In this document: in pieces, positions 32,612 through 40,709 of the stretch
Layout of the letters: every line of letters starts with the position of its first letter
How positions within the stretch are numbered: position 1 is the first letter of the stretch
From: Clostridia bacterium
GTDB taxonomy: Bacteria > Bacillota > Clostridia > Christensenellales > Aristaeellaceae
DNA length: 64,000 bases
Direction: 5' to 3'
NCBI GenBank assembly: GCA_017501255.1
Contig: JAFVXE010000014.1
Span: 124,001 to 188,000 of the forward strand
Program-made: the position numbers and the translations under genes
The notes under the pieces: generated by a model
Databases searched by the model: none
What the model was told of the DNA's origin: nothing
What the model saw: only the letters and a program-made list of their open reading frames with translations

Positions 32612-33243
32612 AGAACAATCGTCTGATAAAGGTTTTCAGTAATGGCCTGCTAAATGAAAACCCCACCTTCCGCCTTCTGCTGGGTATGTGTCCTACGCTG
32701 GCCATCACCAAGGCGGCTTCCAGCGGCCTTGGCATGGGCCTTGCAACCACATTTGTGCTGGTTTTCTCCAACATGGTTGTATCCCTTCTTCGGAACATTA
32801 TTCCTGAGAAAGTTCGCATCCCCAGTTTTGTGGTGGTTATTGCCACTTTCGTTACCATCATCGATCTGATGATCAAGGCATTCCTGCCTGCTTTGTCCAG
32901 CACGCTGGGTATCTACATTCCGTTGATCGTTGTCAACTGTATTATCTTTGCCCGTGCTGAATCCTTCGCTTCCAAAAATCCTGTGCTGCCTTCCATCGCT
33001 GATGGACTGGGCATGGGGCTTGGTTTCACACTGGCGCTTGTAATGCTCTCGTCTGTACGTGAGATCATCGGCACCGGTTGCTGGTTTGGAATGCAGATTA
33101 TGCCCGAGGGTTATCAGCCGATGGCGATCGCCACCAGTCCCAGCGGCGGCTTCATCTTCCTTGGATTGTTGCTGCTGGTTGTGAACGCTTTTGTCCAGTA
33201 TACCGAACGCCGCAAGGCTGAAAAGGAGGAGGAGATTCTGTGA
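32608..33243 (+). CDS. rnfE: Rnf complex membrane subunit RnfE
   Basis: A 211-aa integral membrane subunit with about six helices, pairing with RnfA to hold the intramembrane iron-sulfur cluster and form the ion path. RnfE-specific opening: [26 protein letters not shown]; then [20 protein letters not shown] with the conserved Cys, and [12 protein letters not shown] overlaps the rnfD stop (ATGA); GTGA overlap with rnfA. Confidence 0.94.
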   Translation: MKNNRLIKVFSNGLLNENPTFRLLLGMCPTLAITKAASSGLGMGLATTFVLVFSNMVVSLLRNIIPEKVRIPSFVVVIATFVTIIDLMIKAFLPALSSTLGIYIPLIVVNCIIFARAESFASKNPVLPSIADGLGMGLGFTLALVMLSSVREIIGTGCWFGMQIMPEGYQPMAIATSPSGGFIFLGLLLLVVNAFVQYTERRKAEKEEEIL

Positions 33244-33815
33244 GCAATCTGTTGCTGATCATTGTTGGCGGCGTGCTTGTCAACAACTTCGTCATGTCGC
33301 AGTTCCTCGGTATCTGTCCCTTCCTTGGCGTTTCCAAAAAGATTGAAACTGCCTTCGGTATGGGTATGGCTGTAACCTTTGTTATGGCCCTTGCTTCTTT
33401 GATCACTTACTTCGTCCAGACTTACCTGCTGCTGCCTTTGAATTTGGAATATATGCAGACCATCGCATTTATTCTTGTTATTGCTATGCTGGTGCAGGTG
33501 GTTGAAGTTGCATTAAAGAAGATTTCCACTTCTCTGTATCAGGCGCTGGGCGTATATCTGCCGCTGATCACCACCAACTGCGCCGTGCTGGGTGTAGCTC
33601 TTCTGAATGTGCGTGAGGGCTACAATCTGGTGGAATCCGTTGTCAATGGTATCAGTGGTGCTCTGGGCTTCACGCTGGCCATCGTCCTATTTGCCAGCAT
33701 TCGTGAACGCCTGGCGGTGAGCAATCTGCCCAAGTGGATGAATGGTTTCCCCGGCGCACTGATTACTGCCGGCCTGATGTCTCTGGCATTCCAGGGCTTC
33801 TCCGGGCTGCTGTAA
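33240..33815 (+). CDS. rnfA: Rnf complex membrane subunit RnfA
   Basis: A 191-aa six-helix membrane subunit homologous to RnfE. Typical: [41 protein letters not shown] (conserved Cys), ASIRERL, and a C-terminal [21 protein letters not shown] start within the rnfE stop codon. Confidence 0.95.
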   Translation: MSNLLLIIVGGVLVNNFVMSQFLGICPFLGVSKKIETAFGMGMAVTFVMALASLITYFVQTYLLLPLNLEYMQTIAFILVIAMLVQVVEVALKKISTSLYQALGVYLPLITTNCAVLGVALLNVREGYNLVESVVNGISGALGFTLAIVLFASIRERLAVSNLPKWMNGFPGALITAGLMSLAFQGFSGLL

Positions 33816-33836
33816 TCGGGGAAAGGAGAGAAAAGA

Positions 33837-34892
33837 ATGAGTGCCATTTTGATTGCGGCTGCCGTTCTTGGTGTACTGGGCCTTTTGTGCGGTCTTTTGC
33901 TGACGGTTGCCAACAAAGTATTCGAAATTCCCGTCAATCCTCAGCGTGAAGCGGTTCGTGCCTGCCTGCCGGGTGCCAATTGCGGCGGTTGTGGCTTTGC
34001 CGGCTGTGATGCTCTGGCTGATGCCATTGTCGAGAACCGTGCTCCTATCAGCGCCTGCCCCGTAGGCGGTCAGGCGGTTGCTGATCAGATTGCAGAGATC
34101 ATGGGCGTAGAAGACCTGCCGGATCAGGTTCGTCATGTGGCTACGGTGGTCTGTCAGGGCAGCAACGAGCGTTGCCGTAACAAGTTCCCTTATCACGGTA
34201 TTCAGGATTGCGTGGCTGCTTCTCTGGTCAACGACGGCAATCGTTCCTGCAAATATGCCTGTCTTGGCCTTGGTACCTGTGTGCGCGTATGCCAGTTCGA
34301 TGCCATTCACATTGACCCCTATACCGGCATTGCCAAGGTTGATCCCGACAAGTGTCAGAGCTGCGGTGCCTGTGTAAACGCCTGTCCCAAGAACGTGCTG
34401 AGCCTCCAGCCTGAAACTGTACCTGTTCGTCTGCTGTGCCGTGCTGCTGAGGAAGGCTATCTGGTCAGCGATAACTGCAAGATCGGCTGTATCGGTTGTG
34501 AACACTGCGCAAATGCCTGTAAGTTTGGTGCTATCACCATGGTCAATCATCTGCCCGTTTTCGATATGAGCAAGTGTGTTGGCTGCATGATGTGCGCTGA
34601 AGAATGTCCCACGGGTGCAATCTGGGGCGATTTTGATAACCGCCAGATTGCCGAAATTGACAGAGATCTGTGCATTGGATGCACCATTTGCAAGCGTACC
34701 TGCAAATTTGAAGCAATCTCTGGCGAACTGAAGCAGATTCACGAAGTGAACGAAGCCTGCACCGGTTGCGGCGAATGTGCCAAGAAGTGCCCCAAGAAAG
34801 CGATCACCATGCACGTGCGCAAACATGTGCGTGATGCTAATGCGAAAGTCGGCACTACCAAAAACGATTACGCCGTTCCCAAGGCTGAGTAA
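33837..34892 (+). CDS. rnfB: Rnf complex iron-sulfur subunit RnfB
   Basis: A 351-aa ferredoxin-oxidising subunit. N-terminal membrane helix (residues 1-25), then the RnfB [4Fe-4S] domain LPGANCGGCGFAGCDALADA, then a run of ferredoxin-type clusters: SCKYACLGLGTC, CQSCGACVNACPKN, CIGCEHCANAC, CVGCMMCAEECPTGA, CIGCTICKRTC and CTGCGECAKKCPKKA. This polyferredoxin build is typical of clostridial RnfB and forms the electron wire from ferredoxin. ATG 33837 after GGGGAAAGGAGAG. Last gene of the operon, followed by a terminator. Confidence 0.95.
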   Translation: MSAILIAAAVLGVLGLLCGLLLTVANKVFEIPVNPQREAVRACLPGANCGGCGFAGCDALADAIVENRAPISACPVGGQAVADQIAEIMGVEDLPDQVRHVATVVCQGSNERCRNKFPYHGIQDCVAASLVNDGNRSCKYACLGLGTCVRVCQFDAIHIDPYTGIAKVDPDKCQSCGACVNACPKNVLSLQPETVPVRLLCRAAEEGYLVSDNCKIGCIGCEHCANACKFGAITMVNHLPVFDMSKCVGCMMCAEECPTGAIWGDFDNRQIAEIDRDLCIGCTICKRTCKFEAISGELKQIHEVNEACTGCGECAKKCPKKAITMHVRKHVRDANAKVGTTKNDYAVPKAE

Positions 34893-34910
34893 TCATCAAG
34901 CATTTGACAG

Positions 34911-34947
34911 GAGCCGAACGTGGAATTTCCCGTTCGGCTCTTTTCTC
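34911..34947 (+). terminator. Terminator of the rnf operon
   Basis: Perfect 10-bp stem GAGCCGAACG / CGTTCGGCTC with a 10-nt loop, then TTTTCTC. Confidence 0.87.
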
Positions 34948-34965
34948 AAGAGGGGAGTGGAAAGA

Positions 34966-35775
34966 GTGAAATTCGGACTGATTGGCGCTGGCAACATGGG
35001 TGGTACCATCCTAAAAGCAGCTATCAACAAAGGCTTCATTCAGGAAAAGAATGCGATTGTTTTTGATGTGGTAAAGGCGCAGACCGAAAAAATCAAGCAG
35101 CAATATCCCGATATTACCATTGCTGCAAACAATCTGGAATTGGCACAGAACGCTGATTGCATTTTGCTTGGCGTAAAACCTGTTTTTCTGGCCGGAGTTC
35201 TGGAGGAAATCAAACTGGCGGTGCGGGGGAAAGCGGTTGTATCCATCGCAGCTGGCTGGTCTATGGAAATGCTGAACAATGGTCTGGGCGTTGATCATGG
35301 CGCTATGTTATTGCGAGTGATGCCCAATACCCCTGCGTTGGTTGGGGAGGGCTATACTGCCCTTTGCCAGGAAACCACGCTGACAAACGAATGGATGGAT
35401 TGGGCTAAGCAGTTGTTCGATTGTCTTGGTACATCTGCGGTAGTGCCAGAGCGATTGTTTGATGCTGTTATTGCTGTCAGCGGCAGCAGCCCGGCTTATA
35501 TCTACACGCTGATTGACGCCATGGCGTTGGGGGCTGTCAAAGAAGGAATGCCTCGGGCTATGGCTGTTCAGGCAGCTGCCCAGACGGTGCTTGGAGCAGC
35601 AAAAATGGTTCTGGAAACCGGCGAACATCCCTGCAAGCTCCGGGACGATGTGTGCTCACCGGCTGGTACCACTATTGATGCGGTGGATGTATTGAAGGAT
35701 ACGGGCTTTGAAGCCAGCATTATGGCCGCAATGAAGGCCGCTGCCAATCGTAACCGGGAAATGACAGCAAAATAA
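34966..35775 (+). CDS. proC: Pyrroline-5-carboxylate reductase
   Basis: A 269-aa NAD(P)H enzyme for the last step of proline synthesis. N-terminal dinucleotide fold VKFGLIGAGNMGGTI, LLGVKPVFLAGVL, RVMPNTPALVGEGYTAL, AVSGSSPAYIYTLIDAMA, and the signature LRDDVCSPAGTTIDAVDVL. GTG start at 34966 after AGGGGAG; the longer frame would run back through the terminator into rnfB. Confidence 0.95.
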   Translation: MKFGLIGAGNMGGTILKAAINKGFIQEKNAIVFDVVKAQTEKIKQQYPDITIAANNLELAQNADCILLGVKPVFLAGVLEEIKLAVRGKAVVSIAAGWSMEMLNNGLGVDHGAMLLRVMPNTPALVGEGYTALCQETTLTNEWMDWAKQLFDCLGTSAVVPERLFDAVIAVSGSSPAYIYTLIDAMALGAVKEGMPRAMAVQAAAQTVLGAAKMVLETGEHPCKLRDDVCSPAGTTIDAVDVLKDTGFEASIMAAMKAAANRNREMTAK

Positions 35776-35827
35776 GCGCTGAAAGGAAGCGTACTATGAG
35801 CGAGATCAAACCCAAGAAAACGGTTCT

Positions 35828-36322
35828 TTGTATACAGATGGCGCTTGTTCCGGCAACCCTGGGCCGGGTGGCTGGGGCTGTGTGCTGTCATTTCAAGGGA
35901 AAACCAAAGAGTTATCAGGTCATATGCCGTCAACCACCAATAATCGAATGGAAATTTTTGCAGTCATCAGCGGCCTGGGCGCTTTGAAAGAGCCCTGCAA
36001 AGTGGAAGTGTATTCTGATTCTGCCTATACTGTCAATGCCTTCAATGAGCATTGGATTGACAATTGGCAGACCAATGGCTGGATGAACAGCAAGAAACAG
36101 CCGGTTGAGAACAGCGACCTGTGGAAGCTGTTGTTGCAGATTATCCGCGTGAAAAAACACGATGTGACCTTCCATAAGGTGAAAGGTCATGCTGATGACC
36201 CGCTGAATAACCGATGTGATGAACTGGCTACGTCCGCCATTAAAGAATATCGGCGGATGAATGGGGAAGAGGCAGAGGAAGAAACAAAGCCTGCTGCACC
36301 CACAAGCAAACTGCAGGCATAA
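35828..36322 (+). CDS. rnhA: Ribonuclease HI, 5' end apparently frameshifted
   Basis: Cleaves the RNA of RNA-DNA hybrids. The catalytic set is complete: TDGACSGNPGPGGWG (Asp), NNRMEIFAV (Glu), VYSDSAYTVNAF (Asp), and GHADDPLNNRCDELA (His/Asp); a short Glu/Pro tail follows. The frame opens at TTG 35828 just before YTDG, without a ribosome site and lacking most of strand 1. A proper start (ATG 35796, after GAAAGGAAG) encodes the expected MSEIKPKKTV in another frame. The two join if one T is added in GTTCTTTG (giving V-S-L-Y-T-D-G). So either a recent 1-nt deletion, or a sequence error; a recognised slippery heptamer is not present. Confidence 0.85.
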   Translation: MYTDGACSGNPGPGGWGCVLSFQGKTKELSGHMPSTTNNRMEIFAVISGLGALKEPCKVEVYSDSAYTVNAFNEHWIDNWQTNGWMNSKKQPVENSDLWKLLLQIIRVKKHDVTFHKVKGHADDPLNNRCDELATSAIKEYRRMNGEEAEEETKPAAPTSKLQA

Positions 36323-36336
36323 GTCTTGAAAATGCG

Positions 36337-36382
36337 AAACGCAACCAGCGTGTTACCAGTGAACGCTCGGTTGCGTTTTTTT
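36337..36382 (+). terminator. Terminator after rnhA
   Basis: Stem AAACGCAACC-AGCGT / ACGCT-C-GGTTGCGTTT with one bulged C, then TTTTT. Confidence 0.82.
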
Positions 36383-36444
36383 ATCAAATTCGCAGGAATG
36401 GATCAAAACCGACAGAATAATTGGCCCGAAAGCCCTTCAAACCA

Positions 36445-36473
36445 TTGACACACAATGCTTTTCGTGTTATACT
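36445..36473 (+). promoter_or_regulatory. Near-consensus promoter of the tyrosine recombinase gene
   Basis: -35 TTGACA (36445-36450), 17 bp, -10 TATACT (36468-36473). One of the best promoter matches in the window. Confidence 0.8.
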
Positions 36474-36479
36474 GTATTC

Positions 36480-36513
36480 AACTATTCGCTAAAGAATACT
36501 TTTACGAATAGTT
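36480..36513. promoter_or_regulatory. Inverted repeat in the recombinase leader
   Basis: AACTATTCG (36480-36488) and CGAATAGTT (36505-36513), perfect 9-bp arms 16 nt apart, just downstream of the -10. Either an operator that blocks a strong promoter or an RNA hairpin upstream of the ribosome site. Confidence 0.5.
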
Positions 36514-36544
36514 ATGAATCAAATGTACGAAAAGAGGACTTCTC

Positions 36545-37648
36545 ATGGCAAATACGCATTACTACGAGCAGCTTGCAGACGAACGCACGGAACGCACCCG
36601 GCAAATGCTGCTGCAATTGCCCATTGCCTGTACCGATTTTATTTCCAGCATCGCCATGACTTCCAGCCCGCTGACCCGCATGGCGTATACAATCGATTTT
36701 GGCACGTTTTGCGAATATGCTTGCAGGGAAATCCCCTACTTTGCCGACAAAACGCCGCGAGAATGGACCGATGAGGATCTGTCGCACATCTCTGCCAAGG
36801 ATCTGCGTGGTTATTCTGATTATCTGACACTCTATATGAAAAGCACCGAGAATGATGAACAGCGTATCCTGCGAAATCATGAGTGCGGTGTTATGCGAAA
36901 ATTGTCGTCCCTTCGCTCCTTTTTTGACTTCCTGTTCAAGGCAGAACGAATTCCTGGCAATATTGCTGCACTGGTATCTCTGCCCAAATTGCATGAAAAA
37001 CCCATCCTGTATCTCATCAACGATGAAGTGGAACGACTTTTGGAAACCGCCAGCGAAGGCCAGGAACTAACTGATAAGCAAAAGCAATATCATCAGCTGA
37101 CTCGTACCAGAGATATTGCGATCCTGATGCTGTTTCTGGGAACAGGCATCCGTGTCAGCGAATGCGTTGGCATTGATCTGGATGATCTTGATTTTCACCT
37201 GAATGCAGTATTGGTCACCCGCAAGGGCGGCAATCAGGTAATCCTTTATTATCCGCCCGAAGTTGCCCAGGCATTGAAGGATTATCTGCAGGAACGGAAA
37301 AGGGTTGATGTTCTGCCAGAACACAAAAATGCGTTGTTTCTTTCCTTGCAGCGCAAGCGAATCAGCCAGCGTGCTGTGCAGTTGATGGTAAAGAAATATT
37401 GTTCCATTGCCGTGCCGCTGAAAAAGCGCATGAGTCCCCACAAACTTCGCAGTACATATGCCACAAGGCTGTATAATGAAACGGAAGATATCTACCTGGT
37501 AGCAGATGCTTTGGGACACTCCGATGTTAATACCACCCGTAAACATTATGCGGCCATCAGTGATAAGCGCAGGCGCGAAGCTGCCAAAAACGTATATCTG
37601 CCAACGGTTTCCCTTCCCCCATCCCCTTCGGACGAAAAACCGGAATAA
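36545..37648 (+). CDS. Tyrosine recombinase (XerC/XerD-like)
   Basis: A 367-aa site-specific recombinase. N-terminal SAM-like DNA-binding region (residues 20-165), then the catalytic domain with all conserved residues: Arg in GTGIRVSECVG, Lys in VTRKGGNQ, His-x-x-Arg in SPHKLRSTYATRL, His in LGHSDVNTT and the nucleophile in RKHYAAI. A Pro/Ser-rich tail ends the protein. No phage, transposon or att-site repeats surround it. xerC/codV, which normally lies between trmFO and hslV, is missing from that spot in this window, so this may be the chromosome-dimer resolvase, though its N-terminus is longer than XerC/D. ATG 36545 has only a weak upstream AAAAGAGG. Confidence 0.85.
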   Translation: MANTHYYEQLADERTERTRQMLLQLPIACTDFISSIAMTSSPLTRMAYTIDFGTFCEYACREIPYFADKTPREWTDEDLSHISAKDLRGYSDYLTLYMKSTENDEQRILRNHECGVMRKLSSLRSFFDFLFKAERIPGNIAALVSLPKLHEKPILYLINDEVERLLETASEGQELTDKQKQYHQLTRTRDIAILMLFLGTGIRVSECVGIDLDDLDFHLNAVLVTRKGGNQVILYYPPEVAQALKDYLQERKRVDVLPEHKNALFLSLQRKRISQRAVQLMVKKYCSIAVPLKKRMSPHKLRSTYATRLYNETEDIYLVADALGHSDVNTTRKHYAAISDKRRREAAKNVYLPTVSLPPSPSDEKPE

Positions 37649-37655
37649 CAAAATC

Positions 37656-37669
37656 AAAACATTTGTTCG
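37656..37669. promoter_or_regulatory. LexA (SOS) box upstream of lexA
   Basis: AAAACATTTGTTCG matches 11 of 14 positions of the Gram-positive SOS box CGAACATATGTTCG. It lies 8 nt upstream of the lexA -35, as expected for autoregulation. Confidence 0.55.
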
Positions 37670-37677
37670 CAAATTCA

Positions 37678-37706
37678 TTGCAAAACCAGCCCAGATAAGG
37701 TATACT
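37678..37706 (+). promoter_or_regulatory. Promoter of lexA-psuK-psuG
   Basis: -35 TTGCAA (37678-37683), 17 bp, -10 TATACT (37701-37706), 32 nt before the lexA start. Confidence 0.75.
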
Positions 37707-37738
37707 AATGTTGAACTCTATTAAAGGAGGCCAGTACC

Positions 37739-38347
37739 ATGGCAGGAAAGAGGAACGATACTCAATCCAAAATCCTTGAATATATTGAAACTTCGTCCCA
37801 AATTAACGGTTATCCGCCTTCTGTACGGGAAATCTGCGAGGCAACCGGCCTCAAAAGTACTTCCACCGTTCATGGTCATCTGGTTCGGCTGGAAAAGAAG
37901 GGCCTTTTGAACCGTACCTCCATGCGCCCTCGTGCCATCACGGTGCCGGACGATCATAAAAAGTATAAAATGGACATGGTGGAAGTGCCCATCGTGGGTA
38001 AGGTAACCGCTGGTGCCCCCATCACCGCCATCGAGAATATTGAGGACTATATTTCTCTGCCCAAAGCCATGATTGGCGAAGGCGAGCACTATGTTCTGAA
38101 CGTCTGCGGCGAAAGTATGATTGAAGCCGGCATCATGGACGGCGATTATGTGGTGGTTCGTAAGCAGTCTACCGCCTATAATGGCGAAATCGTCGTCGCT
38201 ATGATTGAGGACGATGCTACCGTGAAGCGTTTCTACAAAGAAAACGGTCACTTCCGTCTGCAACCCGAGAACTGCACCATGGAGCCCATCATTGTTCCGG
38301 AAGTGACCATCCTTGGCAAGGTTGTTTCGCTGTACCGCACATTCTAA
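37739..38347 (+). CDS. lexA: SOS repressor LexA
   Basis: A 202-aa self-cleaving repressor. N-terminal winged helix (KILEYIETSSQINGYPPSVR and STSTVHGHLVRLEKKGLL), then the S24 peptidase domain: cleavage site Ala91-Gly92 in KVTAGAPI, nucleophile Ser126 in CGESMIEAG, Lys163 in ATVKRFY. All residues for RecA-stimulated autocleavage are present. ATG 37739 after AAAGGAGG. psuK starts 14 nt after its stop with no terminator between them. Confidence 0.96.
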   Translation: MAGKRNDTQSKILEYIETSSQINGYPPSVREICEATGLKSTSTVHGHLVRLEKKGLLNRTSMRPRAITVPDDHKKYKMDMVEVPIVGKVTAGAPITAIENIEDYISLPKAMIGEGEHYVLNVCGESMIEAGIMDGDYVVVRKQSTAYNGEIVVAMIEDDATVKRFYKENGHFRLQPENCTMEPIIVPEVTILGKVVSLYRTF

Positions 38348-38361
38348 GGCAGGTGGAAAGC

Positions 38362-39309
38362 ATGATTGCAGCTGAACCGTTCTCCATTGTTGTGGTAGGC
38401 GGCTGTAATTTTGATATTTACGCCACTTCTCACAATCCTCTGCGTGCATCGGATTCCAACCCTGGCTTTGTGTATACCACCCCCGGCGGTGTAGGGCGTA
38501 ATATTGCGGAGAATCTTGCCCGGCTCGGTTCCCCTGTCCGTATGCTCACAGCACTGGGAACAGATGCTTTTGGCGATGCTATCGTTAAGCAAGCCGAAAT
38601 GATCCAACTGGATCTTTCCAGAAGTCTCCGTCTCCCCCATGTTTCCACCTCGGTTTATGTGTGCATCAATCAGAACGATGGCGATATTGCCGTTGCTGTT
38701 TCCGATATGGATATCTGTAATGAGATCAGCCCTGCTTATCTGCAAACCTGTTGCGATGTTCTGAATGCAGCTGAAATTGTTGTTGCCGATGCCAACCTTA
38801 CGAAGGAAGCGTTGACATATCTGGCTGAAAACTACAGCGGCAAACTTTGCGTAGATTGTGTTTCCGGTCCAAAAGCTGAAAAACTGACATCCATGCTTGA
38901 AAATCTCTACTGTGTCAAGGCAAACCGCTCAGAGGCTGAGATCATTTCCGGTGTTCCTGTAAAGACTGCAGCTGATGCGGCCATTGCTGCTCAAAAACTG
39001 CATTCCATGGGCATTCGTTGGGTGATCATCACCCTTGGTGAGCTGGGCGCCTATGTTTCCAATGGCAGTGAAGCATTCGCCATGCCGCTGATGCCTGGTG
39101 AAACCAATAATACCAGTGGTTGCGGAGATGCTTTTTTTGCTGGCGCTCTGACTGCTTTGGCAGAGAACCAGCCCATCTGCAATGTTCTGCGTTGGGGCTT
39201 GGCTATGGCCAGATTGTGTGCCGCTTCCCCATCCGCTGTTTCGCCCAAAGTTACCCGCCAAGCGTTGGAGGATACATTACAGTACTATCAAGGAGGAGCC
39301 TGGCAATGA
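38362..39309 (+). CDS. psuK: PfkB-family kinase, probable pseudouridine kinase
   Basis: A 315-aa ribokinase-fold kinase: VVVGGCNFDIYATS at the N-terminus, PGGVGRNIAENLARLG (substrate loop), and the PfkB signature NNTSGCGDAFFAGALTALAE with the catalytic Asp. Alone this only says sugar or nucleoside kinase. The overlap (ATGA) with psuG makes pseudouridine the likely substrate, giving pseudouridine-5'-phosphate. ATG 38362 chosen because AGGTGG lies 6 nt upstream; GTG 38353 would precede it. Appears co-transcribed with lexA. Confidence 0.85.
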   Translation: MIAAEPFSIVVVGGCNFDIYATSHNPLRASDSNPGFVYTTPGGVGRNIAENLARLGSPVRMLTALGTDAFGDAIVKQAEMIQLDLSRSLRLPHVSTSVYVCINQNDGDIAVAVSDMDICNEISPAYLQTCCDVLNAAEIVVADANLTKEALTYLAENYSGKLCVDCVSGPKAEKLTSMLENLYCVKANRSEAEIISGVPVKTAADAAIAAQKLHSMGIRWVIITLGELGAYVSNGSEAFAMPLMPGETNNTSGCGDAFFAGALTALAENQPICNVLRWGLAMARLCAASPSAVSPKVTRQALEDTLQYYQGGAWQ

Positions 39310-40235
39310 AGATGAATCTGAATGATTACCTGTGGATCTCTGAGGAGGTCAAACAGGCTTTAGCCGACAACAAACCCGTTGTAGCGTTGGAATCCACCAT
39401 CATTTCTCATGGTATGCCATACCCCCAGAACGTGGAAACCGCTCTGCTGGTGGAAAAGACGGTTCGGGAATGCGGCGCAGTGCCTGCTACCATCGCCATT
39501 ATTGGCGGCAAAATCTCCGTCGGCATTTCTGCCAATCAGATCGAATATCTCGGCAAAAAAGGCCTGAAGGTGATCAAAGCAAGCCGCCGTGACCTGCCTG
39601 TGCTGCTCGCCCGTGGCGAAGATGGCGCTACCACCGTTGCCACCACCATGATCGGTGCAAGCCTTGCGGGCATCAAGGTATTTGCTACTGGCGGCATTGG
39701 CGGCGTGCATCGTGGTGCCGAAACGACCATGGACATTTCTGCCGACCTTGAGGAACTGGCTCAGACCAATGTTACCGTTGTCTGCGCCGGTGCCAAATCC
39801 ATTCTGGACCTGGGATTAACGCTGGAATACCTGGAGACCAAGGGCGTTACCGTTATTGGTTTCGGCACGGAAGAACTGCCCGCCTTCTATTGCCGCAAGA
39901 GCGGTTTCAAGGTGGATTATCGCATGGATACTGCCAATGAAATCGCCGCTTCCATTCATGTGAAGGACACCTGCAATCTGATTGGCGGTATGTTGGTTGC
40001 CAACCCCATTCCCGAAGAATATGCCATGAACGAGGAAGAAATGGCAGCTCAGATCGATACTGCTGTGAATATGGCCAACGAACTGGGCATCAAGGGCAAG
40101 GAAATCACGCCCTTCCTGCTGGATAAAATCAAGACCCTTACCGAGGGCCGTTCTCTGGCAGCCAATATTCAGCTGGTGCTGAACAATGCACGGCTTGGTG
40201 CCGCCATTGCAACCGAACTTTGCAAAATAAAATAA
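39306..40235 (+). CDS. psuG: Pseudouridine-5'-phosphate glycosidase
   Basis: A 309-aa enzyme breaking the C-C bond of pseudouridine-5'-phosphate to uracil and ribose-5-phosphate. Highly characteristic sequence: VALESTIISHGMPYPQNVET, GKISVGISANQIEYLG, TTVATTMIGASLAGIKVFATGGIGGVHRGAE, DISADLEELAQTNVTVVCAG, YLETKGVTVIGF. Start ATG 39306 overlapping psuK by 4 nt; AAGGAGGAG lies upstream. Completes a salvage pair for modified RNA nucleosides. Confidence 0.95.
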   Translation: MKMNLNDYLWISEEVKQALADNKPVVALESTIISHGMPYPQNVETALLVEKTVRECGAVPATIAIIGGKISVGISANQIEYLGKKGLKVIKASRRDLPVLLARGEDGATTVATTMIGASLAGIKVFATGGIGGVHRGAETTMDISADLEELAQTNVTVVCAGAKSILDLGLTLEYLETKGVTVIGFGTEELPAFYCRKSGFKVDYRMDTANEIAASIHVKDTCNLIGGMLVANPIPEEYAMNEEEMAAQIDTAVNMANELGIKGKEITPFLLDKIKTLTEGRSLAANIQLVLNNARLGAAIATELCKIK

Positions 40236-40251
40236 CGATTTTTGCACCCTG

Positions 40252-40301
40252 AACGCTCCTTTCCATATCCTGTAGCATGGACTATGGAAAGGAGTGTTTT
40301 T
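40252..40301 (+). terminator. Long hairpin after psuG that also covers the next gene's ribosome site
   Basis: 16-bp stem AACGCTCCTTTCCATA / TATGGAAAGGAGTGTT (one G-T pair) and five T residues, so a good terminator. The right arm contains GGAAAGGAG, the only ribosome site of the ATG at 40302, so the same hairpin would hide it. Confidence 0.75.
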
Positions 40302-40709
40302 ATGGCCAGAAAGATTTCTCCCTTTGCAACGCTGACCAATGAAGAGAAGCAGATCAAATGGATGGAATACCAATCCATTCGTCTGCCCTATACGCAGGTT
40401 GTGGAAGAAAAACAGAAAAAGCATGAGGAAAATACCCCATGTACCGAAGCACAGGAAACAGAAGCGCTTGCCGCACAACAAGACAGCCAGCCCGTACCCC
40501 CAACCTCTGTACATCCCAGCCGCCCCACACCCCCACCGGAAGTTTTCGTTACATCTCAAAAGCAGCAAAATTCACAGGCAAAACCATTCAGCGCCTATCA
40601 GCAGATGAATGAATATCAAAAATCACGGCATCGCCAATACGACGCCGTGATTGAAAGAATGAAACAAGCGGAAAAGAGAATCAACGGTTTCTGCACATGG
40701 TCAAAGTGA
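40302..40709 (+). CDS. Hypothetical protein, Gln/Pro-rich
   Basis: A 135-aa hydrophilic protein I do not recognise. Residues 1-45 are charged (LTNEEKQIKWMEYQ), residues 50-90 are disordered and rich in Pro/Gln/Ser (PVPPTSVHPSRPTPPPE), and residues 95-130 again look helical (YQQMNEYQKSRHRQYDAVIERM). No signal or membrane segment. The start ATG 40302 follows GGAAAGGAG. Ends 9 nt into the convergent glycosyltransferase gene. The ribosome site and open frame support a real gene, but composition is low-complexity. Confidence 0.55.
   Translation: MARKISPFATLTNEEKQIKWMEYQSIRLPYTQVVEEKQKKHEENTPCTEAQETEALAAQQDSQPVPPTSVHPSRPTPPPEVFVTSQKQQNSQAKPFSAYQQMNEYQKSRHRQYDAVIERMKQAEKRINGFCTWSK

Noticed and set aside
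35796..35850. Programmed ribosomal frameshift in rnhA
   Set aside because: The needed shift is -1, but no X-XXY-YYZ heptamer or downstream structure was seen; CTT-TG resembles the prfB +1 site but would move to the wrong frame.
36545..37648. Integrated phage or genomic island marked by the tyrosine recombinase
   Set aside because: Flanking genes are housekeeping (rnhA, lexA), no tRNA or direct-repeat att sites and no phage genes are present.
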